Below, in pieces: positions 51,104 through 59,047 of a stretch of DNA of 64,000 bases. Below the pieces are notes generated by a model, which ran no database searches, was not told where the DNA came from, and worked only from the letters and a program-made list of their open reading frames with translations. Position 1 is the stretch's first letter; every line of letters starts with the position of its first letter. The DNA is from a virus, in IMG/VR virus record IMGVR_UViG_3300025645_000061, positions 1 through 64,000 of that record, one strand, 5' to 3'. The translations under genes were made by a program, and so were the position numbers.

Positions 51104-51715
51104 ATGAAATTAGGTGTACATAAGTGTCATCCAGATGCAAAGATGCCCTTCTATGCAACAGAGGGTTCAGCTTGTTTCGATATTGCTGTAGTCCTTGATA
51201 CAGATGTTGCTGTAATGGAACCCGGACAAACCGTGGTGTTTGGTACAGGGCTTAAGCTGGACATTCCAAAGGGTTATCAACTAAAGCTCCACGTTCGATC
51301 CAGTACAGGGATTAAGAAGAGTCTTATGCTGGCTAATGTCACTGGTATTATTGATAGTGACTATGTAGAAGAACTTAAAGTGGCTCTGTATAATCGTAGT
51401 GGAGGTGATGTACACGTTATCTCTGGTGCTGTATTAGCTCAAGCAGAGCTACAACCTGTGATTCAGTGTGATTTTGAGGAGCTTGAGTATGCTCCTTTAC
51501 AGAAGACTTCTCGTAATGGGGGGATTGGTTCTACAGATACTGAAGAAAACCCTTGGAATATCAATACAGGAGTTCAACCTGTTAAAGATAACCAGATTGT
51601 TGAAGTTGTTTTTGCTAATGGAGATATTGCTAAGAATCTTACAGCTTTAAATTGGTATTGGGGTGCTGATGTTGTTCTTGATGATAAGATTGTTAAGTGG
51701 AGGTGTCCAAAGTGA
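51104..51715 (+). CDS. dut: dUTPase with C-terminal extension
   Basis: 203 residues from ATG 51104 (GAGGGG upstream). Trimeric dUTPase motifs: RSSTGIKK (II), GIIDSDYVEEL (III), AQAEL (IV) and NGGIGSTD (V). Hydrolyses dUTP to dUMP, the ThyX substrate. Residues ~155-203 form an extra domain (QIVEVVFANGDIAKNLTALN then WRCPK) not found in ordinary ~150-residue dUTPases. Overlaps the deaminase start by 4 bases. Confidence 0.9.
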   Translation: MKLGVHKCHPDAKMPFYATEGSACFDIAVVLDTDVAVMEPGQTVVFGTGLKLDIPKGYQLKLHVRSSTGIKKSLMLANVTGIIDSDYVEELKVALYNRSGGDVHVISGAVLAQAELQPVIQCDFEELEYAPLQKTSRNGGIGSTDTEENPWNINTGVQPVKDNQIVEVVFANGDIAKNLTALNWYWGADVVLDDKIVKWRCPK

Positions 51716-52125
51716 ATAACCACAGTACTAATATACTCTACATGGATTTAGCTAAAAGAGTTGCACAAGAATCTTACTGTGTACGTCAGAAGGTTGGTGC
51801 AGTTATCGTTACTGAATCTGGTGGATTATATTTAGGCTTTAATGGTACACCTTCTGGATATGCTAATGTTTGTGAGTTGCCAGATGGAACCACAGACCCT
51901 ATGGTTATTCATGCAGAAGAGAATGCTTTAGCTAAGATGTTAAGAGAGGGGGTATCAGCTAATGGGTCTGTAGTTTATATAACATTAAGCCCTTGCAATG
52001 AGTGTACGAAGATGCTACACTCCATAGGAGTAAGGGATATATACTATGGTTCTGCATATAAATATACAAGTCACTTTGACAACTATATAAACCTTGGTAT
52101 GAAATTTCACTGGATGGGAGAATAA
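51712..52125 (+). CDS. dcd-like: deoxycytidylate deaminase
   Basis: 137 residues, GTG start with GGAGG upstream; the longer frame from 51697 contains that site. Zinc motif H67-A-E69 (VIHAEENAL) and C95/C98 (SPCNECTK). Converts dCMP to dUMP for ThyX; forms a dTTP supply line with dut, thyX and nrdJ. Overlaps dut by 4 bases. Confidence 0.9.
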   Translation: MNNHSTNILYMDLAKRVAQESYCVRQKVGAVIVTESGGLYLGFNGTPSGYANVCELPDGTTDPMVIHAEENALAKMLREGVSANGSVVYITLSPCNECTKMLHSIGVRDIYYGSAYKYTSHFDNYINLGMKFHWMGE

Positions 52126-52127
52126 AT

Positions 52128-52331
52128 ATGGCAGATTATGATATTAGACAAGATGATGGAAGTGTAATTGATAAGATTATCTTTGCAGACGGTAACGAGT
52201 CTGGTGCTACTTACATTAGATTAGACTCTGACGGAGATATAGAGCTTAATGATAGCTATATTAAATCTTCAGATTTAACACTCTATATCAAAGCCTTACA
52301 AAAGGCTCAATCTCTTGGGTGGGGGACATAA
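52128..52331 (+). CDS. hypothetical acidic protein (67 aa)
   Basis: Unrecognised (MADYDIRQDDGSVIDKIIFA). Acidic N-terminus and helical end. Two bases after the deaminase stop, in the same operon. Confidence 0.55.
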   Translation: MADYDIRQDDGSVIDKIIFADGNESGATYIRLDSDGDIELNDSYIKSSDLTLYIKALQKAQSLGWGT

Positions 52332-52333
52332 AT

Positions 52334-52600
52334 ATGATTATAGAATTATCAGATGAATTTAGAATTGATAGAGATAAGTATAACCACACTCTAGAAGTCT
52401 ATAAAGAAGTTACAAACAATAAAACCAAAGAAGTTAATATAAAATGGGTTATTGTTGGTCATTATGCAACTTTAGAGCAGTGTATTAATTCTGCTTCTAG
52501 TTATAAGGTACTCAATGAGAACACTCAATTGAAATTTGAAGAGTATTTGAAACTACTTAATGTACATAATGAAGTCTTCTATAAGAAGGTTAGTGTATGA
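52334..52600 (+). CDS. hypothetical protein (88 aa)
   Basis: Unrecognised (MIIELSDEFRIDRDKYNHTL). ATG 52334 is two bases after the previous stop and is preceded by GGGGG; the longer frame would start inside it. It overlaps the ThyX start by 4 bases. Confidence 0.55.
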   Translation: MIIELSDEFRIDRDKYNHTLEVYKEVTNNKTKEVNIKWVIVGHYATLEQCINSASSYKVLNENTQLKFEEYLKLLNVHNEVFYKKVSV

Positions 52601-53529
52601 TTTCAGCTAAGATTATAGCGGATTCTATTAGTGAATATGGAGACCGAATAACTACATTTGAGTTAGAATACCCACGTTTTATTCATGGTGAGTTGATGAC
52701 ACATAGGTTGTTCAGTCGTAATGCTGCATCAAGTAGAGCTATCCCAATTAATAAGATGATGGATCAGGTCTTGACAGCACCAGCTATGCCTGTAGAATGG
52801 GGTCTTAATAAGTCTGGTATGCAAGCAGAGGAGAAGCATAAGTCTACTTCAACCTGTGAATGGGCTTGGAAACAGGCTGCTGAAAGGGCAGTTGTGAGTG
52901 CTAGAGAACTACAAGGCTTAGGTCTACACAAGCAGATTGTCAATCGTGTACTGGAACCCTTCCAGCTAATGAAGACGATTGTTACAGCTACTGAGTTTGA
53001 TAACTTCTGGTGGTTACGTTGTCACCCTGCTGCACAACCTGAGATTCATGTACTTGCAGATAAGATGTATGAGTTATATACTCAAAACGAACCTAATATT
53101 CTTAAGCCGGGAGAATGGCATGTACCTTATGTTTCTGTCGAGTGGTGTGCTGGGGGTTCAGGGATTATATACGGCAGGGAGGGACTAACAAGCTTAACAC
53201 TAGAGGAAGCCCAAAAGATTTCAGCTTCATGTTGCGCTCAAGTATCGTATCGTTTACTGGATTGGTCATTAACTAAAGCTGTTAAGATTTTTGATATGCT
53301 AGTTACCATGACACCAGTACATGCGAGTCCTTTTGAACATATTGCTACACCAATGCACTTTATAAGTGTGTACCGTATGCTTGATCGTGATATGGGGCAA
53401 GATGGAGAGGTTTGGGAAAGAGGGATTACTCACTTAGGTAAGTCTGGATATTTTTGGAGCGGGAATTTAAAAGGCTTCATTCAATACAGACAATTGCTTG
53501 ACAACAATACCTGTTGGAAGTACAGTTAA
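52597..53529 (+). CDS. thyX: flavin-dependent thymidylate synthase
   Basis: 310 residues. ThyX motif THRLFSRNAASSRA (about 35-48) replaces R-H-R-x7-S; C-terminal LKGFIQYRQLLDNN is the second conserved segment. Converts dUMP to dTMP with methylene-tetrahydrofolate and FAD. Larger than most bacterial ThyX (~220-250) because of insertions around 85-110 and 160-190. Its stop TAA is the first triplet of the 23-bp repeat array. Confidence 0.9.
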   Translation: MISAKIIADSISEYGDRITTFELEYPRFIHGELMTHRLFSRNAASSRAIPINKMMDQVLTAPAMPVEWGLNKSGMQAEEKHKSTSTCEWAWKQAAERAVVSARELQGLGLHKQIVNRVLEPFQLMKTIVTATEFDNFWWLRCHPAAQPEIHVLADKMYELYTQNEPNILKPGEWHVPYVSVEWCAGGSGIIYGREGLTSLTLEEAQKISASCCAQVSYRLLDWSLTKAVKIFDMLVTMTPVHASPFEHIATPMHFISVYRMLDRDMGQDGEVWERGITHLGKSGYFWSGNLKGFIQYRQLLDNNTCWKYS

Positions 53530-53699
53530 GGACTAAATCGAATTTTAGTTAAGGACTAAATCGAATTTTAGTTAAGGACTAAAAGGGATTTTAGTTAAGG
53601 ACTAAAAGGGATTTTAGTTAAGGACTAAAAGGGATTTTAGTTAAGGACTAAAAGGGATTTTAGTTAAGGACTAAAAGGGATTTTAGTTAAGGACTAAAT
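53526..53699. repeat. 23-bp palindromic repeat array A (7 full copies)
   Basis: Unit TTAAGGACTAAA(T/A)(C/G)GRATTTTAG recurs every 23 bases from 53526 to 53686 with a partial eighth copy. Each has the near-palindrome CTAAAA-N4-TTTTAG and a 7-base spacer TTAAGGA. Same family and orientation as the array at 63006-63212. Confidence 0.95.
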
Positions 53700-53865
53700 A
53701 GAAATAAGTCTACAAGGATACTATGTAGGTTTATAAAATTAAGTCTACCAAAATTGGGAGAGAAATATGAACCACCCACAAGTCTCCCCAACGTAAGCTA
53801 AGTTGATATTGGAGATAATCTATCACACATATGTAGTGAATGCAAACTGATTATAGGAGGTTAAA
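53700..53865 (+). other. short non-coding stretch after repeat array A
   Basis: Contains a possible hairpin AAGTCTAC/GTAGGTTT near 53706-53731 with two wobble pairs, and a second AAGTCTAC. No gene longer than 9 codons was found. Confidence 0.4.
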
Positions 53866-54228
53866 ATGAAGGTTGAAAGTAAAGAGGTAAGAGTACCCGT
53901 GGAGGTATTAACAGAGTTTTTCCTGAATCACGGAGAACCTCATAAAACAAATATAGAGTATCAAATTTTTGTTAACCCTTTAGAAGATGATCGTCAAGTG
54001 ACAGTTAAAGAAATATTCATTAATAGTGATGGTGAGTCTGAAGAAGATATCATACTTTGTATTCCTGTTGCTTGTGTTGAGGTGTTTACAAATGTTCTCC
54101 TAAAGTATGCAAGAAATGAAACACCTAAAGATTTTGCACTAGAAAGGGAAACAAAAGAAATGTTAATCAGTAATAAGGTATACTGTTTCGGTTGTATAGA
54201 ATCTTTTATACCAGAGGAGGAATACTGA
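53866..54228 (+). CDS. hypothetical protein (120 aa)
   Basis: Unrecognised, AGGAGG ribosome-binding site. Acidic central region (NSDGESEEDIILCIPVACVE) and a C-terminal CFGCIE pair. First gene after repeat array A; its stop overlaps the next start by one base. Confidence 0.6.
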   Translation: MKVESKEVRVPVEVLTEFFLNHGEPHKTNIEYQIFVNPLEDDRQVTVKEIFINSDGESEEDIILCIPVACVEVFTNVLLKYARNETPKDFALERETKEMLISNKVYCFGCIESFIPEEEY

Positions 54229-54443
54229 TGGAAGAACTAGATATAAATAAACGCCATGAGGAATTTATACTTGATGTAATTAATTCTTCAAAAGTAAAAA
54301 AAGTAACTTGCAAAATAATAGGGGAGCATACCCCTAAAATTGAAGGTTTTAGAAAGACTAAAATTGTTATTGCAGGGGTAGTGTTCTTTGTGGTATCATT
54401 TGAAGATATAACAGATTTTTATACTGAGGATGCTTTACAATAA
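54228..54443 (+). CDS. hypothetical protein (71 aa)
   Basis: Unrecognised (MEELDINKRHEEFILDVINS). ATG 54228 follows GAGGAGG; the longer frame from 54192 would be inside the previous gene. C-terminus has a hydrophobic strand (IVIAGVVFFVVSF). Confidence 0.55.
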   Translation: MEELDINKRHEEFILDVINSSKVKKVTCKIIGEHTPKIEGFRKTKIVIAGVVFFVVSFEDITDFYTEDALQ

Positions 54444-54465
54444 ACATATAAAGGAGTTATAAAGT

Positions 54466-54690
54466 ATGTCACCAAATGAATTCCTAGAAAAACACGAAGA
54501 AGTTATAGCTGCTGTAGAGGCACGTTGTAAAGCTGACGGTGTAGACTGTAGGGTGATTGATAAGGTTAGAGCAAGTAATTACAGAGAAACGTGGTTTATC
54601 ATTGACATGGAAATTTATAAAGTGTTTAATAATGGTCAAACAACTAACCATGAATACCTTGGAGTATACTCAAATGGACAACACTACTAA
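54466..54690 (+). CDS. hypothetical protein (74 aa)
   Basis: Unrecognised (MSPNEFLEKHEEVIAAVEAR). Two cysteines near 31-40. AAAGGAG ribosome-binding site. Its end overlaps the next gene by 17 bases. Confidence 0.55.
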   Translation: MSPNEFLEKHEEVIAAVEARCKADGVDCRVIDKVRASNYRETWFIIDMEIYKVFNNGQTTNHEYLGVYSNGQHY

Positions 54691-54811
54691 AAAGAAAGAT
54701 AGGAACTTTGTACATAAGCACATGGAACGTTTTAACAAACCAAAAACCCATAAGGACAATAAGAACGATTACAAACGTAAACCTAAACATAAGGAAATAG
54801 AGGAGGAGTGA
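54674..54811 (+). CDS. small very basic protein (45 aa)
   Basis: MDNTTKKKDRNFVHKHMERF then a lysine-rich tail with an acidic end (KEIEEE). ATG 54674 follows GGAG; the longer frame is out of order with the previous gene. Could bind nucleic acid. Overlaps the next start by one base. Confidence 0.5.
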   Translation: MDNTTKKKDRNFVHKHMERFNKPKTHKDNKNDYKRKPKHKEIEEE

Positions 54812-54924
54812 TGTTACAAGCACTAACAACATGGATAAACACAGACAATTTTAAATTAGTATTTTACTCTATTGAGTTTATAACAATGTCTGCAATTATA
54901 ACTAACGCAATACACCAGTGGTAA
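54811..54924 (+). CDS. small membrane-like peptide (37 aa)
   Basis: MLQALTTWINTDNFKLVFYS then IEFITMSAIITNAIHQW: hydrophobic second half, one likely membrane helix. GAGGAGG overlaps the previous gene's end. Short and absent from a minimum-length ORF list. Confidence 0.5.
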   Translation: MLQALTTWINTDNFKLVFYSIEFITMSAIITNAIHQW

Positions 54925-54959
54925 CTTTTAAGATATAATAATAATAATGAAAATAAAGG

Positions 54960-54987
54960 TTGATTAGCTCTACAGGTTGTATATAAT
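54960..54987 (+). promoter_or_regulatory. promoter of the rIIA-like gene
   Basis: TTGATT at 54960, 16-base spacer and a perfect TATAAT at 54982-54987, then the leader AAACAAACGAGAGGC before the start at 55022. Confidence 0.75.
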
Positions 54988-55021
54988 AGCTACAACTTAA
55001 ACAAACGAGAGGCTTTAAAAC

Positions 55022-57043
55022 ATGATCCCGAATCAAACAGGTGTTCAAGCAGTAGTATCCGGTAACATGGAAACTGCACAGGCTAAAATTAAAATGAGCA
55101 GTCATATGGTTGACCTTCTTTCTAGTCGTGTTTACACAGATAAGATTTCTGCTGTTATTCGTGAGTTATCCTGTAATGCTTGTGATGCACAGGTTGCAGC
55201 TAACGTAACTACACCCATTGAAGTTCACTTACCCACTCGTTTTGAGCCTTACTTTGAGGTTAAAGATAACGGTACTGGTTTGTGCCATGAAGATGTTATG
55301 GATTTGTATGTAACATATGGTGCTTCTACTAAGCAAGAATCTAATGATGCTGTAGGTTTCATGGGTATTGGTTCTAAGTCTCCATTCAGTTATGTAGATG
55401 CCTTCACAACAACATCTAACTTCAAGGGTGTTAAACGTGTGTACAGTGTGTATAAGAACAAGGGTATTCCAGAGGTAGTATTGCTTTCTACAGAAGACAC
55501 TACTGAATCTAACGGTTTAGCAGTTAAAGTTTCTGTCAAAGAAGGAGATATCTATAACTTTGAAGTTAGTGCTAGGAAAATTTACTTCTTCTTTAACGTA
55601 GCACCTACTTGTAACTTTACTCTTGATTCTCTCAAAGATAAGATTGATGTAGACACTAGTGAGTTTTCTACATACCCTAATGATTACAGTTCAGAAATTA
55701 AAGCTGTTATGGGTCAAGTTGCATATGCAGTACCTGACAGTGACTCCCTTCGGAAACTGCAAACATTAGTTAAGAAGCGTAACCTTGTTATCAAGTTTAA
55801 CATCGGTGAGGTACAACCCGCAGCCAGTAGAGAACATCTGTCTAATGATGAAAATACAAGCAAGAACCTTGAAGCTAAACTGGACAGAATATATACAGTT
55901 TATAAACAAGAGATTCTAGATAAATCTCAAGAGTTTGATACAGTACGAGAAGCTTATGCGTATCTTACAAACGCTCTTGGTTCAAACAAAGCTAACCTTG
56001 AGCTAAATTATGGTGGTAAAAGTTATGAAGATTGGAACAAAAGTATTGAAACTGCTATTGATTCTATCAATAATACTTTTACAGGTACAATGTACGAGAG
56101 GGATTCTGGTTGGGGAAGTAAATCTTGCAATATGAATACAGTTATTTATGCACCTAGCTTAATACTAGGAAGTCATACCAATAATATTTCCTTCTTAATT
56201 AAAGACCTTAAATCCGGTGGGGTTGGAGCTTACAAAAGTGCAATGCCGAAAGGTACTAGTGGGTTTGTTGTTGACAATCGGAAAGAAGCAGAAGATATTT
56301 GTAAGCAGTTGATTTTTAATGTTAATAGTGTTACCTTCTATAAAGCTTCTGAGATTCATAAACCAATTAAGTCAGTTAAAAGTAACCCTGTTATTAAAGT
56401 TATTAAGAAGCAGGAAGGTGGTAGAGCTTATACTTCTACGCTAGAGATTGACCTTAAGAGTATAAACAAAATAGCTGTGTATGTTTCTGCTAATAGAAAC
56501 GGTTACAATGACCATAACGGGAATTACCACAGTAACTTACATGATGTATTTTCCCTTGTTACTGCTGGTATATACTCTTCTATATTTGTTGTACCTAAAT
56601 CAGTGTTGAAGAAAATCCACAATGTTAACCTACGAGAGCTTTCACCAAAGCTTACTGAAAGCAAGGTAACTAAAGCAATGATCCGTAATAAAGCTTTAGG
56701 AAGGTTTAACACTTATAAGCTTGACAAAGAGTTGTATCGAGTGTTTAGCTCCTCAGAAGAAATTACACCACAATACAAAAGGGTTAATAGGGAAGCTAGT
56801 ATTAGGTATGATAGAACTTTAGATGTACAATGTGATAGAATTATGGAATTTGTTACTTTTCACTCTAAAACTCAGAAGTTGATTAACAGGGTTTGTGGGT
56901 ATACTGGTAACTTAGCTTCTGTTAAGGATAAACTTACTAACAAGTATAAGTTTTTGGAAAACTTTTCAACTACTGATACAGAATCTATAAAGTATGTTAA
57001 GTGTTTAGTTAAAGCACAAGATTCAGGTGAATTTAATACTTGA
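55022..57043 (+). CDS. rIIA-like: rIIA-like GHKL ATPase
   Basis: 673 residues. N-terminal GHKL/histidine-kinase-type ATPase fold: RELSCNACDAQ (N-box), VKDNGTGL and GFMGIGSKSPFSYV (G-boxes). The rest is an extended region like T4 rIIA. In T4, rIIA and rIIB affect lysis timing and exclusion by prophages; the molecular role is not settled. It has its own promoter and its stop codon is used as the -35 box of the rIIB-like promoter. Confidence 0.85.
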   Translation: MIPNQTGVQAVVSGNMETAQAKIKMSSHMVDLLSSRVYTDKISAVIRELSCNACDAQVAANVTTPIEVHLPTRFEPYFEVKDNGTGLCHEDVMDLYVTYGASTKQESNDAVGFMGIGSKSPFSYVDAFTTTSNFKGVKRVYSVYKNKGIPEVVLLSTEDTTESNGLAVKVSVKEGDIYNFEVSARKIYFFFNVAPTCNFTLDSLKDKIDVDTSEFSTYPNDYSSEIKAVMGQVAYAVPDSDSLRKLQTLVKKRNLVIKFNIGEVQPAASREHLSNDENTSKNLEAKLDRIYTVYKQEILDKSQEFDTVREAYAYLTNALGSNKANLELNYGGKSYEDWNKSIETAIDSINNTFTGTMYERDSGWGSKSCNMNTVIYAPSLILGSHTNNISFLIKDLKSGGVGAYKSAMPKGTSGFVVDNRKEAEDICKQLIFNVNSVTFYKASEIHKPIKSVKSNPVIKVIKKQEGGRAYTSTLEIDLKSINKIAVYVSANRNGYNDHNGNYHSNLHDVFSLVTAGIYSSIFVVPKSVLKKIHNVNLRELSPKLTESKVTKAMIRNKALGRFNTYKLDKELYRVFSSSEEITPQYKRVNREASIRYDRTLDVQCDRIMEFVTFHSKTQKLINRVCGYTGNLASVKDKLTNKYKFLENFSTTDTESIKYVKCLVKAQDSGEFNT

Positions 57044-57068
57044 CACAAGGTTTAACAACAAGTAATAT
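57040..57068 (+). promoter_or_regulatory. promoter overlapping the rIIA stop
   Basis: TTGACA at 57040-57045 contains the rIIA TGA stop, 17-base spacer, TAATAT at 57063-57068. It drives the rIIB-like gene. Confidence 0.75.
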
Positions 57069-57097
57069 AACTTTAAATTAATTGAGAGGATATAAAT

Positions 57098-58501
57098 ATG
57101 AGTACAAATAATGTTGGTTGTTTAAGTGAAGCCCAAAAAGAAGATATCTATGCTCTGTGGGAAGAGGGCGGTGTAACTAAAACACATCTAGCAGCTCAGT
57201 TTGATGTTTCTACACGAACCATTGGTAGGGTTATTGATTCTTTTGAAGAGGAAGAAGAATATTCGAACTCTGAAGAAGTCGAATCAGAGCTTTACGATCC
57301 ACTTAAACTCAATTGTAAAGCACTTGGGTATAAGGTGGGTGACTTGTTTAAATACAAAGAGGGTATAGATGAATATGATATGACTTTTGAACCTGATTCT
57401 ATTCTTTCATTATCTAGTGATGATGGTTCTATCCTCCCTTTGTTTGTAGAGGAGGGTTATCCTACGGAGATGGAACACTATGAGTACCTGAGCTTTGTAA
57501 CCCCTTGTGAAGAAGTTCTTGAAGACACAAATGAAACCTTTTGTGAAGATGCTGAATACCAGTTTGAGGAATATGTTGAAGTAACTAATTTAGGTCATGT
57601 GTACACTAATTACAATGCTCTCGCTGATAAGCTTAATTTGAAAGGCTTTAAATCTGGTGAAAAACCAACAAAAGGGGGAGTTTATGTTGTACTCGCGGCA
57701 ACTCCACACCCTGATACAGGGTTAATTGTATACGTTATTGAGTCCTTGTCAGGAGAACAGTATATGATTTCGGGGAATGGTTTATCTTCTCATAAAGGAA
57801 CAGAAGGGAAATATACTTTAATCCCCGGCAGTATTATCGTAATTCAGTATAAAGGTGAGGTATACACTGTAGATGCTTCTCATGGTTCCTTTGATGCAAT
57901 CGTAAACTATTGTAGTCAAGGTTGGTATGATTCTGCTGTAAACTTAGCTCAACCTATCAAGGCTATCACAGAGTTCACCAAAGGCGATGTAACAGTCTCT
58001 AACGGTCATGTGATGTATATGGGTGATGAAGTTAATGATGGACTAGCTCTGGCTATCTTACGTCTTATGGAAGAAGGTGACGAAGGATTTAAGAAGCTTG
58101 TAGCTTTCTTGGGTAAAGTTAAAAAGAACCCTTCTTATAAGTCTCGTATGGAATTGTTTGGGTTTATTAAGGCTGCTGACATTGAGATTACCGACTCTGG
58201 TGACTTGATTTGTTGGAAAGGTATTAAGGATGATTGGACAGACTGTTATTCAGGTTCTATTGATAACTCAATTGGTGCTATCGTTACAATGGAACGTACA
58301 GACGTTAACGATGACTCTAACCAAACCTGTAGTGCTGGGCTACACTGTTGTGCTAAGAGCTACTTAGATTCCTTCTATGGATCACGAGTGGTCAAGGTGT
58401 TGGTTAACCCTGAAGACGTTGTATCAATTCCCACAGACTACAATGATGCTAAGATGCGAACCTGTAAGTATGTAGTTATTGAGGAAGTTACAGAGCTTTA
58501 A
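57098..58501 (+). CDS. rIIB-like: rIIB-like protein with N-terminal HTH
   Basis: 467 residues. Residues ~8-50 (LAAQFDVSTRTIGRVIDSFE) form a helix-turn-helix like sigma region 4. A highly acidic segment follows. From about 260 to the end lies the rIIB core: MEEGDEGFKKLVAFLGKVKK, ITDSGDLICWKGIKDDWTDC, SAGLHCCAKSYLDSFYGSRV and VNPEDVVSIPTDYNDAKMRT. T4 rIIB lacks so long a middle part; residues ~160-250 look like an added domain. It probably acts with the rIIA-like protein. Confidence 0.85.
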   Translation: MSTNNVGCLSEAQKEDIYALWEEGGVTKTHLAAQFDVSTRTIGRVIDSFEEEEEYSNSEEVESELYDPLKLNCKALGYKVGDLFKYKEGIDEYDMTFEPDSILSLSSDDGSILPLFVEEGYPTEMEHYEYLSFVTPCEEVLEDTNETFCEDAEYQFEEYVEVTNLGHVYTNYNALADKLNLKGFKSGEKPTKGGVYVVLAATPHPDTGLIVYVIESLSGEQYMISGNGLSSHKGTEGKYTLIPGSIIVIQYKGEVYTVDASHGSFDAIVNYCSQGWYDSAVNLAQPIKAITEFTKGDVTVSNGHVMYMGDEVNDGLALAILRLMEEGDEGFKKLVAFLGKVKKNPSYKSRMELFGFIKAADIEITDSGDLICWKGIKDDWTDCYSGSIDNSIGAIVTMERTDVNDDSNQTCSAGLHCCAKSYLDSFYGSRVVKVLVNPEDVVSIPTDYNDAKMRTCKYVVIEEVTEL

Positions 58502-58519
58502 ATAATATGAGAAAACGGG

Positions 58520-58548
58520 TTGACATAGGGCAGGGAAGCCCCTATCAT
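58520..58548 (+). promoter_or_regulatory. promoter with a palindromic spacer
   Basis: TTGACA at 58520-58525, 17-base spacer, TATCAT at 58543-58548. The spacer holds an inverted repeat, ATAGGG (58525-58530) and CCCTAT (58540-58545), overlapping both boxes; a candidate operator. Confidence 0.7.
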
Positions 58549-58580
58549 TGCCTTATTGAAATCAAACGAGAGGAATTAAT

Positions 58581-58874
58581 ATGTTAGATAAAGCTGTTGT
58601 ACTAGAGAGAGCAATCCGTTGGAGAGCAATAGCAATGGTAGCCGTCCTCAACAAAGAGAGTGGAGCTGGAGATACAGCCTTCGCAAATGGAAGTGCTTAT
58701 ATTGATGTTCTTAACGTACCTTGGAATAAACAAGAGGGAGTCTTGACAAGAGAAAGTATTCAACTGTATGCTGATGGGCTAGCAACTAAGTTTATACTTG
58801 AAAGTGGAAATAACTTGATGCAATTTCTAGATGATAATGTTAAACTTGAAGTCCTAGAGATTGTTACACAATAA
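58581..58874 (+). CDS. hypothetical protein (97 aa)
   Basis: Unrecognised, helical (MLDKAVVLERAIRWRAIAMV). A leader with AAATCAAACGAGAGGAA precedes it. Sole gene between the palindromic promoter and the tRNA region. Confidence 0.55.
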   Translation: MLDKAVVLERAIRWRAIAMVAVLNKESGAGDTAFANGSAYIDVLNVPWNKQEGVLTRESIQLYADGLATKFILESGNNLMQFLDDNVKLEVLEIVTQ

Positions 58875-58885
58875 ATAACAAGGAT

Positions 58886-58942
58886 ACGCTGTGTTGAAAT
58901 CTGGATAAGCTGTAGTCCAGAGCGTGAGAGCACATACAGTGC
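58886..58942 (+). ncRNA. hairpin pair upstream of tRNA(CAU)
   Basis: ACGCT (58886-58890) pairs with AGCGT (58921-58925), enclosing CTGGA/TCCAG (58901-58905 with 58916-58920). A second hairpin GCAC-ATACA-GTGC follows at 58930-58942. Not a cloverleaf. Could be a processing leader, a decayed tRNA or a small RNA. Confidence 0.35.
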
Positions 58943-58950
58943 CTAATTAA

Positions 58951-59028
58951 GGGCTGGAAGCTTAACAGGTTATAAGCAGTCCCCTCATAAGGGAAAGATA
59001 GGGAGTTCAAGTCTCTCACGGCCCACCA
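58951..59028 (+). tRNA. tRNA with anticodon CAU (Met or Ile2)
   Basis: Acceptor GGGCTGG/ACGGCCC (one wobble, one mismatch), D stem GCTT/AAGC with GG in the loop, anticodon arm TCCC-CTCATAA-GGGA, T arm GGGAG-TTCAAGT-CTCTC, encoded CCA. CAU may read AUG or, if lysidine-modified, AUA, which is more useful in an AT-rich genome. Confidence 0.8.
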
Positions 59029-59047
59029 AATTTAAGGAGAAAGATTG

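Noticed and set aside
53526-53699. CRISPR array
   Set aside because: The 23-bp units are nearly identical throughout with no variable spacers, and no cas gene is near.
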